Source: an uncultured Clostridia bacterium (GTDB lineage: Bacteria; Bacillota; Clostridia; Oscillospirales; Butyricicoccaceae). From it: DNA of 64,000 bases. The first letter of the stretch is position 1; the number at the start of each line of letters is the position of its first letter. Below are positions 17,023-25,977 of this stretch, piece by piece. The stretch covers positions 19,472-83,471 of the forward strand of contig CAJUJQ010000002.1 in assembly GCA_910586575.1 (NCBI GenBank), written 5' to 3'. The notes under the pieces were generated by a model. That model saw only the letters and a list, made by a program, of their open reading frames with translations, had not been told where the DNA came from and did not search any database. Position numbers and translations under genes: made by a program.

Positions 17023-17965
17023 ACGGATTTTACAGGCGCGCGGCCTGACCAAGCAGTTCCCCGCGCCGGACGGACGGGTGCTGACCGCGTGCAATGGGAT
17101 TGACCTCGATATTTGCGCGGGGCAGACGGTTGGCATTGTCGGCGAAAGCGGCTGCGGGAAATCGACGCTCGCGCGGGTGCTGACCCGCATGGAAACGTCG
17201 GACGCCGGGACGGTTACGATGCATGGGCAGGATATCCTTTCCCTGAAGGGGGAGACGCTGCGGCAGAGCCGGAAGCGGATGCAAATGGTGTTCCAGGACC
17301 CTCTGGCTTCCTTCAACCCGAAAATGCGGGTGCTGGACATCCTGACCGAGCCAATGATGAATTTCGGCCTGCTGCAAAAAAAGGAACGGCGCGCGAAAGC
17401 CGCTGAGCTGCTCTGCATGGTCGAGCTGCCGGAAACATTCATGGACCGCTACCCGCATAACATGTCCGGCGGGCAGAGGCAGCGGATTGGCATTGCGCGG
17501 GCGCTGTCGCTCGAGCCGGAAATCCTGATTTGCGATGAGGCCACCAGCGCGCTCGATGTTTCCACACAGGCGGCCATCATCAAGCTTTTGGTGCGCCTGC
17601 AAAAAGAAAAACAGATTGGCATCCTTTTCATCTGTCATGACATTGCGCTGATTCAGGCGTTTGCGCATCAGATTGCGGTGATGTACCTGGGGCATATCGT
17701 CGAGCTGCTCCCCGGAGAGGCGGTTGCGGGCGGCGCGCTGCACCCCTATACACAGGCGCTGTTGGGCGCGCTGTTTTCCATCCATATGGACCCCGGCCGG
17801 CCGGTTGCATGCATCCGGGGCGAGATACCCAGCCCGCTCGATTTGCCGGAGGGATGCCCCTTCCAGAACCGCTGCCCCTACTGCGCGGAACGCTGCCGCG
17901 CGGAAAAGCCGCGCCTGACCGAACGCGGGCAAGGGCACTTTGCTGCCTGCCATAGATCATTTTGA
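17015..17965 (+). CDS. ABC transporter ATPase, NikE/OppF-like
   Basis: 316 aa from the TTG at 17015 (GGAGGGG 7 nt upstream, 8-bp overlap with the previous gene). Walker A is GESGCGKSTLARV, the signature MSGGQRQRIGIARAL, Walker B ILICDEATSALDVS. The C-terminal oligo_HPY region (LHPYTQALLGALFSI and CPFQNRCPYCAERC) holds the cysteine cluster typical of OppF/DppD-type subunits. It ends the riboswitch-controlled operon; the next genes have their own promoter. Confidence 0.87.
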   Translation: MSERILQARGLTKQFPAPDGRVLTACNGIDLDICAGQTVGIVGESGCGKSTLARVLTRMETSDAGTVTMHGQDILSLKGETLRQSRKRMQMVFQDPLASFNPKMRVLDILTEPMMNFGLLQKKERRAKAAELLCMVELPETFMDRYPHNMSGGQRQRIGIARALSLEPEILICDEATSALDVSTQAAIIKLLVRLQKEKQIGILFICHDIALIQAFAHQIAVMYLGHIVELLPGEAVAGGALHPYTQALLGALFSIHMDPGRPVACIRGEIPSPLDLPEGCPFQNRCPYCAERCRAEKPRLTERGQGHFAACHRSF

Positions 17966-18075
17966 ACCGTTCCTTAGATTCCCCCGTTCAGCGTGTGGGA
18001 GGGGGACGACACACGGCCTTTGGCATGATCCTCATAAAATTGTCAATTTTCTTATAGTCCAGCCCACGATATTCC

Positions 18076-18104
18076 TATACAGGCGCGGCTCGCCCCGCTA
18101 TAAT
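18076..18104 (+). promoter_or_regulatory. Promoter of the ASKHA/RACo/UroD operon
   Basis: TATACA, 17-nt spacer, TATAAT, located 37 bp ahead of the start codon at 18142. The -10 box is perfect. No B12 riboswitch precedes this operon. The 110 bp upstream hold no gene. Confidence 0.65.
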
Positions 18105-18141
18105 GGAAAAGAGAAAATCAAAAGCGGGGAGACGTTTTTTT

Positions 18142-20136
18142 ATGAGAATCGCCATTGGTATTGATACGGGCGGTACGTGCACGGACGCGGTGCTGTATGA
18201 CCTGGAGGAAAACCGCGTGCTTGGGCAGAACAAAGGGCTGACCACCCATCACGATTTGTCACAGGGCATCCTCGCGGCGCTGGACGGCCTGCCCCTTGCG
18301 CTTTGCCGGCAGGCGGAAGCCGCGGGATTGTCCACCACGCTTGCGACCAACGCCTGTGTCGAAGGCAAGTTCCGTAAGACGCGGCTGCTGCTGATGGGTA
18401 TCGACCGGAAGGGCGTGGAAAAGTACGGCGCGGAATACGGCTTCACCGACCCGGACGCGCTGCGCTATCTGCCCTGCCGGACAACGATTACAGGCCAGGT
18501 TTTGGAGGAGCCGGATTGGGATTTCCTGCGGGGGAACACGCGGGAGTGGTTCGCGGGCGCGGAATGCGGCGCGGTCTGCGAAATCCACGGCATGCGCAAC
18601 GGCGCGGTGCTTGAGGACAAAGCGGCGCGTATCATTGAAGCGGAAACCGGCTTGCCGGTGGTCTGTGCCAGCCGGATGTTCAGCGGCCTGTCCTGCCTGG
18701 AACGGGCGGCAAGCGCGCTGCTTAACGCGGGGCTGCTGCCGGTGATGCAGGAATTTTTGTCGGCGGTGGCGGCGGCGTTCCGGGAGCGGGGGATTCGCGC
18801 GCCTATGTACATCGTCTGCTCGGACGGGCGGCGGACGGGGCTTTCCTATACCGTGGAGCATGCGGCGGAAACCCTGCTGTCGGGGCCTGCCGCGTCGGCG
18901 CTGGGCGGCGGGACGCTTACCAGGCGGGAGCGGGCAGTCGTGGTGGATATCGGCGGCACAACGACCGATATCGCGCTGATTGAGCACGGCGAACCGCTGC
19001 TTTCGGCGGAAGGTATCCGCGTCGGCCAATGGAAAACCCAGGTGCGCGGGCTGGCGGCGGCTTCATTCGCGCTGGGCGGGGACAGCGCCGTCCGCTGGGA
19101 TGAATACGGCACAATGCGCGTCGGCCCGGACCGGGCGCGGCCGCTGTGCGTGCTTGCAAGCGAGCACCCGGAAATCCTGCCGGTGCTGCGTGAACAGGTG
19201 CGGGATGTCCCGGCGCACACCCTTCCGCTGCACGAATTCCTGACGCTGGAACGGAAGAACTGGCGCACGCTGGGGCTTGCGGCGGAGGATGCCGCGCTTT
19301 GCGAAGCCCTCGAACATGGCCCCCTGAGCTTACAGCAGGCAGCGGACGCGCTCGGCGCGGACAAGTACCTGCTGCGCACCGCGCATTTGGAAAAACAAGG
19401 TGTGATCCTGCGGGCGGGGCTGACCCCGACCGACCTGATGCACGTGCGGAAGGACTACACGGCGTATGACCGGGAAGCGTCCATCCTGGCGCTGCGATTC
19501 GCCGCCGCGTCGCTGAAAACCACGCCGGAAGCCCTTTGCGCGCGGGTCTATGACCATATATCCCGCGAGGTATTCTGCGCGGTGCTGCGGATGCTGCTGG
19601 AGCATGAATCACCGCATTTCCGCAAAAACGGGCTGGATGCCGGGGCGTGCGAGCTGCTCCGCCTGCAATGGGCGCAGTACCGGAACGGCGGCGCGCCGCT
19701 GCTGCGGTGCGCGCTGGGGACGCCTGCGGCGCTGGTCGGCATCGGCGGGCCGGTGCACCTGTTCCTGCCTGCGGCGGCGGAAGCGCTGGGCGCGGAATGC
19801 GTCATTCCGGCGTGTGCCCCGACGGCGAATGCGGTGGGTGCTGCCGCCGGGCGCCTGTCGGTTATGGCCAGCGCGGAAATCCGCCCGCACGGGCTGAATC
19901 CGCTGGATGCGGAAGCCGGGGATTTTGAGGTGCTTTGTGAAGGATTGCCGCCGCGCCGCTTTGCCAGGCGGGCGGAAGCGTCCGATTGGGCGGTGGCACA
20001 GCTGCGCGGGCTTGCCGAGGCAAGGCTGCGCGAGCAGGGCGCGCCCGGTGAGGTTGTGTTTACGTTCACCGAAGAGAAAAACGAGAGCAGCGTCTGCCTT
20101 GATACCCGCCTGACGGTTACGGCGGCGATACGATAA
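18142..20136 (+). CDS. Hydantoinase/oxoprolinase-family (ASKHA) protein
   Basis: 664 aa from the ATG at 18142 (GGGGAGA upstream). An in-frame ATG at 18103 overlaps the -10 box and cannot be used from that promoter. The N-terminal hydantoinase/oxoprolinase domain shows GIDTGGTCTDAVL and LATNACVEGK; the hydantoinase-A domain shows SGPAAS and a second phosphate-binding motif VVDIGGTTTDIALI. The fold binds ATP. No HyuB partner is present. Next to a RACo-type ATPase and a UroD methyltransferase, a role in corrinoid or metallo-protein activation is more likely than hydantoin hydrolysis. The true substrate is unknown. Confidence 0.8.
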   Translation: MRIAIGIDTGGTCTDAVLYDLEENRVLGQNKGLTTHHDLSQGILAALDGLPLALCRQAEAAGLSTTLATNACVEGKFRKTRLLLMGIDRKGVEKYGAEYGFTDPDALRYLPCRTTITGQVLEEPDWDFLRGNTREWFAGAECGAVCEIHGMRNGAVLEDKAARIIEAETGLPVVCASRMFSGLSCLERAASALLNAGLLPVMQEFLSAVAAAFRERGIRAPMYIVCSDGRRTGLSYTVEHAAETLLSGPAASALGGGTLTRRERAVVVDIGGTTTDIALIEHGEPLLSAEGIRVGQWKTQVRGLAAASFALGGDSAVRWDEYGTMRVGPDRARPLCVLASEHPEILPVLREQVRDVPAHTLPLHEFLTLERKNWRTLGLAAEDAALCEALEHGPLSLQQAADALGADKYLLRTAHLEKQGVILRAGLTPTDLMHVRKDYTAYDREASILALRFAAASLKTTPEALCARVYDHISREVFCAVLRMLLEHESPHFRKNGLDAGACELLRLQWAQYRNGGAPLLRCALGTPAALVGIGGPVHLFLPAAAEALGAECVIPACAPTANAVGAAAGRLSVMASAEIRPHGLNPLDAEAGDFEVLCEGLPPRRFARRAEASDWAVAQLRGLAEARLREQGAPGEVVFTFTEEKNESSVCLDTRLTVTAAIR

Positions 20137-20154
20137 GAAAGGGGTTTTGCGGTT

Positions 20155-21645
20155 ATGTGCCAGATTACGATTCAGACAGGGGAGGGAACCCGCACCGTGA
20201 CCGCCGGACGGGGGCGGCTGCTGGGCGAGGTGCTCCGCGAGAACATCCCGGCGTTTGCCATGCCCTGCGCGGGCAACCATACGTGCGGCAAGTGTAAAGT
20301 GAAGGTTACGGGAGCGGTCGCAGCGCCGGACGAGGCCGAGTTGCGGCTGCTGTCCGAAGCCGAGCGCGCGGACGGGGTGCGGCTGGCGTGCGGCTGCCGC
20401 GTGGAAGGCGGCGTGACCGTTACGCTGCGCGCGGAGGGCACTTCCAAAATTGTTTCGTGGTACGAAACGCCCGCGTTCGCGCGCACCGGCGACGGTTACG
20501 GCTTCGCGGTGGATATCGGCACTACGACAGTGGCGCTTCAACTGGTTGACCGCGCCAGCGGCAGGGTGCTCGCCGAGCGGCTTGCCGAAAACGCCCAGCG
20601 CGGTTATGGCGCAGACGTCATTTCGCGCATGGAAGCCTGTAAGGAAAAGGGGGTTTCGGTGCTCTCCGGCCGTATCGCAAACCAGCTCGAAACCATGGCG
20701 GCGGAATGCCTGCGCGAAACCGGGATACCGGCGGTTTCCGAGTCGGTTGTCACCGGCAATTCTACAATGCTGCATATTTATGAGGGGCTGGACCCGTTTC
20801 CACTGTCGGTCTCGCCGTTCGACGTGCAGTCCTATTTCGGCTGCGTGAGCCGACGGACCTTGGCGGGCGCGCCGGTCTATTTGCCGCGCTGCATCAGCGC
20901 CTATGTCGGCGCGGATATTGTGTGCGCGGTGCTGGCGGCGGATTTGCTGAGCGGCGGGGTGCAGCTGCTTGCCGATATCGGCACAAATGGCGAAATGGTG
21001 CTTGCGCGGAACGGCAATCTGCTGTGCTGCTCGACGGCCGCAGGCCCGGCGTTTGAGGGTGCGGGGTTAAGCTGCGGTATGCCCGCCGCGCCGGGGGCTG
21101 TCCGGGCGGTGAAGCTGGAAAACGGGGCGGCTGTTTATGAGACAGTCGGCGGCCAGCCCGCGAGGGGCGTTTGCGGCTCGGGTATTCTGGACGCTCTGGC
21201 GGTGATGCTGGAAACCGGAGCCATTGACGATTCCGGCTATCTGGAAGAAGATTGGCCGGTCGGCGGCAGCGGATTGGCCATTACACAAAAGGACGTGCGG
21301 CAGATTCAGCTGGCGAAATCGGCGGTCTGCGCGGGGCTGCTGACATTGCTGGAGGAGGAAAACACCGACGCTGGGGAGGTGCGCCGCTTTGTCATCGCGG
21401 GCGGCTTCGGCAGCACGATGGATTTCGATTCAGGGAAGAAAATCGGGCTGTTCCCGGCGGCGCTGCGCGCGCGCACCGCGTTCATCGGCAACGGCGCGCT
21501 GGGCGGCGCTTACATGCTGCTGTTGAACCCTGCCCTCCGCGAAGAGAGCGAACGGATGGCAAGGGAGGCGGCGGAGCTGCCGCTTTCCACCAGCGCCGGT
21601 TTCATGGATGCTTATGTGGACTGTATGTCCTTTCTGGAGTTTTGA
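20155..21645 (+). CDS. Corrinoid-protein reductive activator-like ATPase with [2Fe-2S] domain (RACo/DUF4445)
   Basis: 496 aa. Residues 1-95 form a plant-type ferredoxin domain with cysteines in PCAGNHTCGKCKVKV and a fourth in RLACGCRV. The rest is an ASKHA ATPase: FAVDIGTTTVALQL, VVTGNSTMLHIYEG, LADIGTNGEMVL, GVCGSGILDAL and IAGGFGSTMDF. This is the RACo/RamA-like architecture, which uses ATP to reduce Co(II) corrinoids to Co(I) so methyl transfer can restart. It is somewhat shorter than typical RACo. It lies 18 bp behind the ASKHA gene. The corrinoid protein it would act on is not in the window. Confidence 0.87.
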   Translation: MCQITIQTGEGTRTVTAGRGRLLGEVLRENIPAFAMPCAGNHTCGKCKVKVTGAVAAPDEAELRLLSEAERADGVRLACGCRVEGGVTVTLRAEGTSKIVSWYETPAFARTGDGYGFAVDIGTTTVALQLVDRASGRVLAERLAENAQRGYGADVISRMEACKEKGVSVLSGRIANQLETMAAECLRETGIPAVSESVVTGNSTMLHIYEGLDPFPLSVSPFDVQSYFGCVSRRTLAGAPVYLPRCISAYVGADIVCAVLAADLLSGGVQLLADIGTNGEMVLARNGNLLCCSTAAGPAFEGAGLSCGMPAAPGAVRAVKLENGAAVYETVGGQPARGVCGSGILDALAVMLETGAIDDSGYLEEDWPVGGSGLAITQKDVRQIQLAKSAVCAGLLTLLEEENTDAGEVRRFVIAGGFGSTMDFDSGKKIGLFPAALRARTAFIGNGALGGAYMLLLNPALREESERMAREAAELPLSTSAGFMDAYVDCMSFLEF

Positions 21646-21791
21646 ACAATCAGGAACAAATACTGCAAAAAAAGGATAACGCAGTGCAAGTCCCCGGACA
21701 GAGCGCCGTGCTATACTATATACAACATACAATAGGCCCCGAAAAACAGGGTCATCGCAGAACCGGCCAAATTTCAAGGAGGAGCTTTTTT

Positions 21792-23171
21792 ATGAAAGAA
21801 TTATTATTCCGTACCCTGCGCCATGAGGAAACCGAACGCGCCCCGTGGGTGCCGTTTGCGGGCGTACACGCAGGCAGGCTGAAGGGATATACGGCGACCG
21901 AGATGCTGACCGACGCGGGCAAGGCGTTTGAGTCCCTGATGGAGGTCAACCGCCTGTACAAGCCGGACGGCCAGCCGGTGATTTTTGACTTGCAGATTGA
22001 GGCGGAATGCCTGGGCTGCGGGCTGACCTGGGCGGACGACTGCCCGCCGTCTGTCTCCGAGCACCCGCTTGACGGCAGCGACGAGGAGCCGCCCGAAGTC
22101 CCCTGCGACTGCACCATCCCCACCAAGGAATCCGGCCGGATCCCCTACGTGCTCGACGTGATGCACCGCATGAAGGAAGCCGTTGGCGGCACCACCGCGC
22201 TTTATGGCCTGATTTGCGGCCCGTTTACGCTGGCTTCCCATCTGCGCGGCAACAACCTCTTTACCGATATGTTCGATTTCGAGGACGAGGTTGCCGGCCT
22301 GTTCGCTTTCTGCAACCGTGTCTGCATGCGCATGGCGGATTATTACATCGAGGCGGGTATGGATGTCATCGCGATGGTTGACCCGCTGATTTCCCAGATT
22401 TCCACCGCGCATTTTGAGCAGTATATGACAGCGCCGTATACCGCGCTTTTTGACCATATCCGGAAAGCGGGCGCTTTCTCCTCCTTCTTTGTCTGCGGCG
22501 ACGCGACGCGCAACGTTGAGGCAATGTGCCGGACCAGCCCCGATTCGATTTCGGTGGACGAAAACGTCAACCTTCTTGCGGCAAAGGGAATCTGCGACAA
22601 GTATAATGTTGCCATCGGCGGCAATATCCCGCTGACCTCCATCATGCTGCTGGGTACCCAGCAGGATAATATGAAATTCACCGTTGACCTGCTCGACAGC
22701 GTGCCGGTCAAGAAGAATTTCATCATTGCCCCCGGCTGTGACATGCCGTATGACGTACCGGTTGAGAACTGCATCGGCGTTGCGCAGGCGGCAATCGAGA
22801 CGGACGCCGTCCGCGAGATGGTCAAGAACTATCAGGCAGAAGAAATTGATACCTCCGGCGTAGTGCTTCCAGACTACGCGAACCTCAAAAAGCCGCTGGT
22901 TGAGGTTTTCACCCTCGATTCCGCGCAGTGCGCCGCCTGCGGCTACATGATGGGCGCGGCGAACGCGGCGAAGGAGACCTTCGGCGACCAGATCGATATG
23001 GTCGAGTACAAGTACATTTATAAGGAAAACGTCGCCCGCTGCGTCAAGATGGGTGTGCCGAACCTGCCCTCAATGTACATCAACGGCGAGCTAAAATACC
23101 GTTCCATTATCCCCGCAAAGGCTGAGCTGGAAGCCGCGATTAAGGAAGCCATTGCTGCCTGCAGCAAGTAA
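21792..23171 (+). CDS. UroD/MtaA-family methyltransferase with C-terminal CxxC domain
   Basis: 459 aa from the ATG at 21792, with AAGGAGGAGC upstream; the open frame runs further 5' but has no similarity there. Residues 1 to about 345 resemble the uroporphyrinogen-decarboxylase fold used by corrinoid methyltransferases such as MtaA/CmuA (LICGPFTLASHL, ADYYIEAGMDVIAMVDPLIS, HIRKAGAFSSFFVCGDAT, NFIIAPGCDMPYDVP). The final 85 residues hold a thioredoxin-like tail with QCAACGYMMGAANAA and GVPNLPSMYINGELKY. Putative roles are methyl transfer from a corrinoid to a thiol or cofactor. It is not HemE, since the context and Cys-rich end differ. Confidence 0.82.
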   Translation: MKELLFRTLRHEETERAPWVPFAGVHAGRLKGYTATEMLTDAGKAFESLMEVNRLYKPDGQPVIFDLQIEAECLGCGLTWADDCPPSVSEHPLDGSDEEPPEVPCDCTIPTKESGRIPYVLDVMHRMKEAVGGTTALYGLICGPFTLASHLRGNNLFTDMFDFEDEVAGLFAFCNRVCMRMADYYIEAGMDVIAMVDPLISQISTAHFEQYMTAPYTALFDHIRKAGAFSSFFVCGDATRNVEAMCRTSPDSISVDENVNLLAAKGICDKYNVAIGGNIPLTSIMLLGTQQDNMKFTVDLLDSVPVKKNFIIAPGCDMPYDVPVENCIGVAQAAIETDAVREMVKNYQAEEIDTSGVVLPDYANLKKPLVEVFTLDSAQCAACGYMMGAANAAKETFGDQIDMVEYKYIYKENVARCVKMGVPNLPSMYINGELKYRSIIPAKAELEAAIKEAIAACSK

Positions 23172-23174
23172 AGC

Positions 23175-24098
23175 ATGAGCAAGCTGTATTTGACCACGGG
23201 TTTTCTCGGCGCGGGCAAAACCACCTTTTTGAAAAACTTCATCCGGCTGTTTGCCGGGCAGAAAATCCAGCTGATTGTCAATGAATTTGGCCAGGAGGGC
23301 GTTGACGGCGTGCTGTTGTCTGAGCTGGACGCGTTCTTGCAGGAGATTTCCGGCGGCTCGGTGTTCTGTTCCTGCCGGATTGACCAGTTTGAGAAAGCGC
23401 TCCGGGAATCCGCCGACGTCAGCGCCGACGTGATTCTGGTCGAAGCCTCCGGGCTGTCCGACCCGACCGGCGTGCGTAAATTGTTCCATCAAACCGGACG
23501 CTTCCCGCACATCGAATACCAGGGCGGTATATGCCTGATTGACGCGGTGCGCTTTCCCAAGCTGTACGCGACGGCGCGCACCTGTGTTAAGCAGCTGGCA
23601 GCAAGCGACGTGGCGGTAATCAATAAAATCGACCGCGCCAGCGCGGAGCAGCTGGAAGAAACGCTCACGCTCGTGCGGGGGCAGCGTCCCGATATGCCTG
23701 TGCTGCAAACCAGCTTTGGCGCGGCAGACAGCAGCATTTTGGAGCTGCTGGAAAACGCGCGGGCGCTCCCGGAGGGCGGCTTGACGCTGACCGCCGACCT
23801 GTCGCTGCGCAAGCTGAATATCCAGCTTGCGCCGACCATCACCGCCTATGAGCTGCAAAAGTTCATTGAAATGTTCCTGGAGGAGACTTTCCGCGTGAAA
23901 GGGTTTATCTCAACGGCGGATGGGCTGCGATTCGCGGATTGCGTCGGCAACGTGGCAAAGGTGGAGCCGTGTACGATTGACGTGCCCGAGGAGCGGCTCG
24001 GCTGGCTGACCGTGCTGTCCGGCGCGAAAATGCCGGTGCGCGCGGCGGTGAAGGAAGCCTGCAAGTGGTACAAGCCGCATATTCTCGCGGTAACATAA
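23175..24098 (+). CDS. CobW/G3E-family GTPase
   Basis: 307 aa. Walker A is TGFLGAGKTTFLKN; the metal-binding motif usually written CxCC is here FCSCR, with two instead of three cysteines. VLVEASGLSDPTGV and the NKID-type guanine motif (VINKIDRA) follow, and a C-terminal CobW domain ends the protein. G3E GTPases deliver or sense metals or cofactors (Zn, Co, Ni, B12). It starts 4 bp after the UroD gene, so both are co-translated. The likely role is loading metal or corrinoid onto a neighbour's product. Confidence 0.85.
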   Translation: MSKLYLTTGFLGAGKTTFLKNFIRLFAGQKIQLIVNEFGQEGVDGVLLSELDAFLQEISGGSVFCSCRIDQFEKALRESADVSADVILVEASGLSDPTGVRKLFHQTGRFPHIEYQGGICLIDAVRFPKLYATARTCVKQLAASDVAVINKIDRASAEQLEETLTLVRGQRPDMPVLQTSFGAADSSILELLENARALPEGGLTLTADLSLRKLNIQLAPTITAYELQKFIEMFLEETFRVKGFISTADGLRFADCVGNVAKVEPCTIDVPEERLGWLTVLSGAKMPVRAAVKEACKWYKPHILAVT

Positions 24099-24106
24099 CG
24101 AAAAAA

Positions 24107-24148
24107 CGCGGTTCCCGCCCCTTGACGGGAGGGAGCCGCAATTTTTTT
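24107..24148 (+). terminator. Intrinsic terminator after the CobW gene
   Basis: A GC-rich hairpin (GCGGTTCCCGCCC paired with GGGAGGGAGCCGC) followed by seven T. It may divide the block, leaving the DUF5714-transporter genes partly on read-through or a weak own promoter. Confidence 0.75.
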
Positions 24149-24227
24149 GGCTCAGAATAAAAAAACTCCGGATGGAACACTGGGTTCATTGCTGTGACAT
24201 TCCGGGAAGCGGAAAGGGAGATGACAA

Positions 24228-24818
24228 ATGATGACAATCACCCGCCTGTACGGGGATTTAACCGATCTGTGTTTGTCCATATTTGACGCCGGAGCGCCGC
24301 GCCAGCCCGTCGAAATCGCGGAGCGGCTGATGGACTGCGAAAGCGTCGCGATGCACTGCCCCGAGCATCTTTTTATAGTTCCGGCGGCTTTGCTGACCGC
24401 CACGCGGCTTGCGCAGGGCGCGCCAAGGGAAGCCCTCGAAAAAGACCTGTCACTAGCGGCACAGCGCGCGTCGAAGGTTGCGGGCGGCTTTTGCGGTTCG
24501 TGGGGCTGCTGCGGAGCGGCGGTCGGATGCGGCATTTTCGCAGCGGTGCTGACCGGCTCATCTCCCAAAAAAGAGGCGGACTGGGCGCAGGTCAACCAAA
24601 TGACCGCGCGCTGTCTGGAAAATGTCGCCAGCGTGGGCGGCCCCCGCTGCTGCAAGCGGGTCACTTATCTTTCCATTAGCGAAGCCATCCGGCAAAGCCC
24701 CGCGCTGCTGGGGCTGGCCCTCGGCGAAGTGCCGGAAATTACCTGCCGCCGTTTTATGAACAGCAAGGAATGCAGGGGTGTGAATTGCCCCTATTTTCCC
24801 AAAAAGGAGACGAGATAA
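24228..24818 (+). CDS. DUF5714 Cys-rich protein
   Basis: 196 aa, function unknown. AAAGGGAG lies 7 nt before the ATG. Cysteines cluster in four places: MDCESVAMHCPEH, GGFCGSWGCCGAAVGCGIF, GGPRCCKRV and the tail TCRRFMNSKECRGVNCPYF, suggesting metal or Fe-S binding. No signal peptide or membrane helix is seen; the glycine-rich middle is only mildly hydrophobic. It stands between a CobW GTPase and an ABC importer, four bases before the importer's binding protein. I recognise it as DUF5714 by this Cys pattern; no enzymatic assignment is justified. Confidence 0.75.
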   Translation: MMTITRLYGDLTDLCLSIFDAGAPRQPVEIAERLMDCESVAMHCPEHLFIVPAALLTATRLAQGAPREALEKDLSLAAQRASKVAGGFCGSWGCCGAAVGCGIFAAVLTGSSPKKEADWAQVNQMTARCLENVASVGGPRCCKRVTYLSISEAIRQSPALLGLALGEVPEITCRRFMNSKECRGVNCPYFPKKETR

Positions 24819-24821
24819 ACC

Positions 24822-25958
24822 ATGAAGAAACGGACTGCCCTGCTGCTTGCCGCAGCGCTTTTGATTTTGCTAACCGCCTGCGGAGGCGCTTCTGACGCGG
24901 AACCCAAGGACACCCCCGCCGCCGCTCAGCCTGCGGACGCTTCCCGGCCCGGCCAAAGCACCCCTGTGACACTGGATGTCGGCCTGCTCGGCAACTCTGT
25001 CAAGGCGGTGGGCGTGCTTGTCGCGGATTCGCTCGGCTACTTTGACGAGGAGGGTGTGGACATCCACTTCGAGAAGGTTTCCAGCATGAACGATGCCTAT
25101 ACCGCCGTTTCGACCGGTGACCTTGACGTGTACCTGTTCAGCAGCACCGCTGCCGCGACCTTTATCAGCCAGGGCGTGACCACCCTGCGCGTGTTCGGCG
25201 GCACAGCGGGCGAGGGCGGCGAAATGATGTCTGCCGCAGGGCGTGGCATCACGTTGGATTCCGCGGACGATTTCAAAGGTCTCACCATCGCCTGCCAGAT
25301 GCCCGAAACCAGCCAGATGGTGCTCAAGGATTATCTGCTGAAACAAGGCCTGACCATCGGCGGGCCGGATTCCGGCGCGGATGTGAGCTTCGTTTTTGTC
25401 AATGACAGCAACGCCGCAATTATCGGCTGCGTCAACGGTGCATATGATCTTTGCATCACCAATTCGTGCATGGGCTATTATGCCGCCGATTTCGGCACTG
25501 AATTGGTCGGCACGGTCAGCGACTTTGTAAAGCCCTATCCCTGCTGCCGGCAAACCTGCCATTCCGACACCTATGTAAACGAGTTTGACGCGCTGGTGAA
25601 GTTTGAAACCGCTGCGCTGAGGGGCTACGCGTATGCAAGGGAGCACGAGGAGGAAACCCTCGATATCCTGGAAGCGTACAGCGGCGAGGAACGCGATTTC
25701 CTCCGCGCGCAGGTGTACGGGACGGATGCATATACGCCTGACATGCGGCTGTCGCTCGACCCGGACAAGGATGCGTGTGTCGCCTTTTACCAGGCGATGG
25801 AGAACATCGGGCAAATTGAGCCTGCGACCGAAATCGACTGGTCGGAATACGTCGTGTCAGACGTTTACGGGAGCGCGCTGGAAATCCTGTCCGAGCGTGA
25901 GCCGGACACCGCGCTTTGGGGTGAGCTGACCGCGTATTTCAAAGAACACAACAGCTGA
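24822..25958 (+). CDS. ABC transporter substrate-binding lipoprotein, NMT1/SsuA-like
   Basis: 378 aa. Signal peptide with lipobox (LLTAC) at about residue 20, then a low-complexity Ala/Pro/Asp linker. The mature part is NMT1/THI5/SsuA-like: GYFDEEGVDIHFEKV, YTAVSTGDLDVYLFSS, DDFKGLTIACQMPETSQMVL. A cysteine group, YPCCRQTC, lies in the middle and is unusual for a sulfonate or thiamine-precursor receptor; it could bind a metal or thiol-reactive ligand. RBS AAAAGGAGACGAG precedes the ATG. The ligand is unknown, but it should feed the corrinoid/UroD block. Confidence 0.83.
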   Translation: MKKRTALLLAAALLILLTACGGASDAEPKDTPAAAQPADASRPGQSTPVTLDVGLLGNSVKAVGVLVADSLGYFDEEGVDIHFEKVSSMNDAYTAVSTGDLDVYLFSSTAAATFISQGVTTLRVFGGTAGEGGEMMSAAGRGITLDSADDFKGLTIACQMPETSQMVLKDYLLKQGLTIGGPDSGADVSFVFVNDSNAAIIGCVNGAYDLCITNSCMGYYAADFGTELVGTVSDFVKPYPCCRQTCHSDTYVNEFDALVKFETAALRGYAYAREHEEETLDILEAYSGEERDFLRAQVYGTDAYTPDMRLSLDPDKDACVAFYQAMENIGQIEPATEIDWSEYVVSDVYGSALEILSEREPDTALWGELTAYFKEHNS

Positions 25959-25977
25959 CAAATCGGGAGGACGGACA

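Noticed and set aside
18142..20136. Hydantoinase or 5-oxoprolinase as enzymatic function
   Set aside because: No partner subunit (HyuB) or cyclic-imide pathway gene is nearby; the RACo and UroD neighbours favour an activation role.
21252..21791. N-terminal extension of the UroD-type gene by 180 codons
   Set aside because: The extension overlaps the end of the RACo-type gene in another frame, and AAGGAGGAGC with ATG at 21792 gives a clear start.
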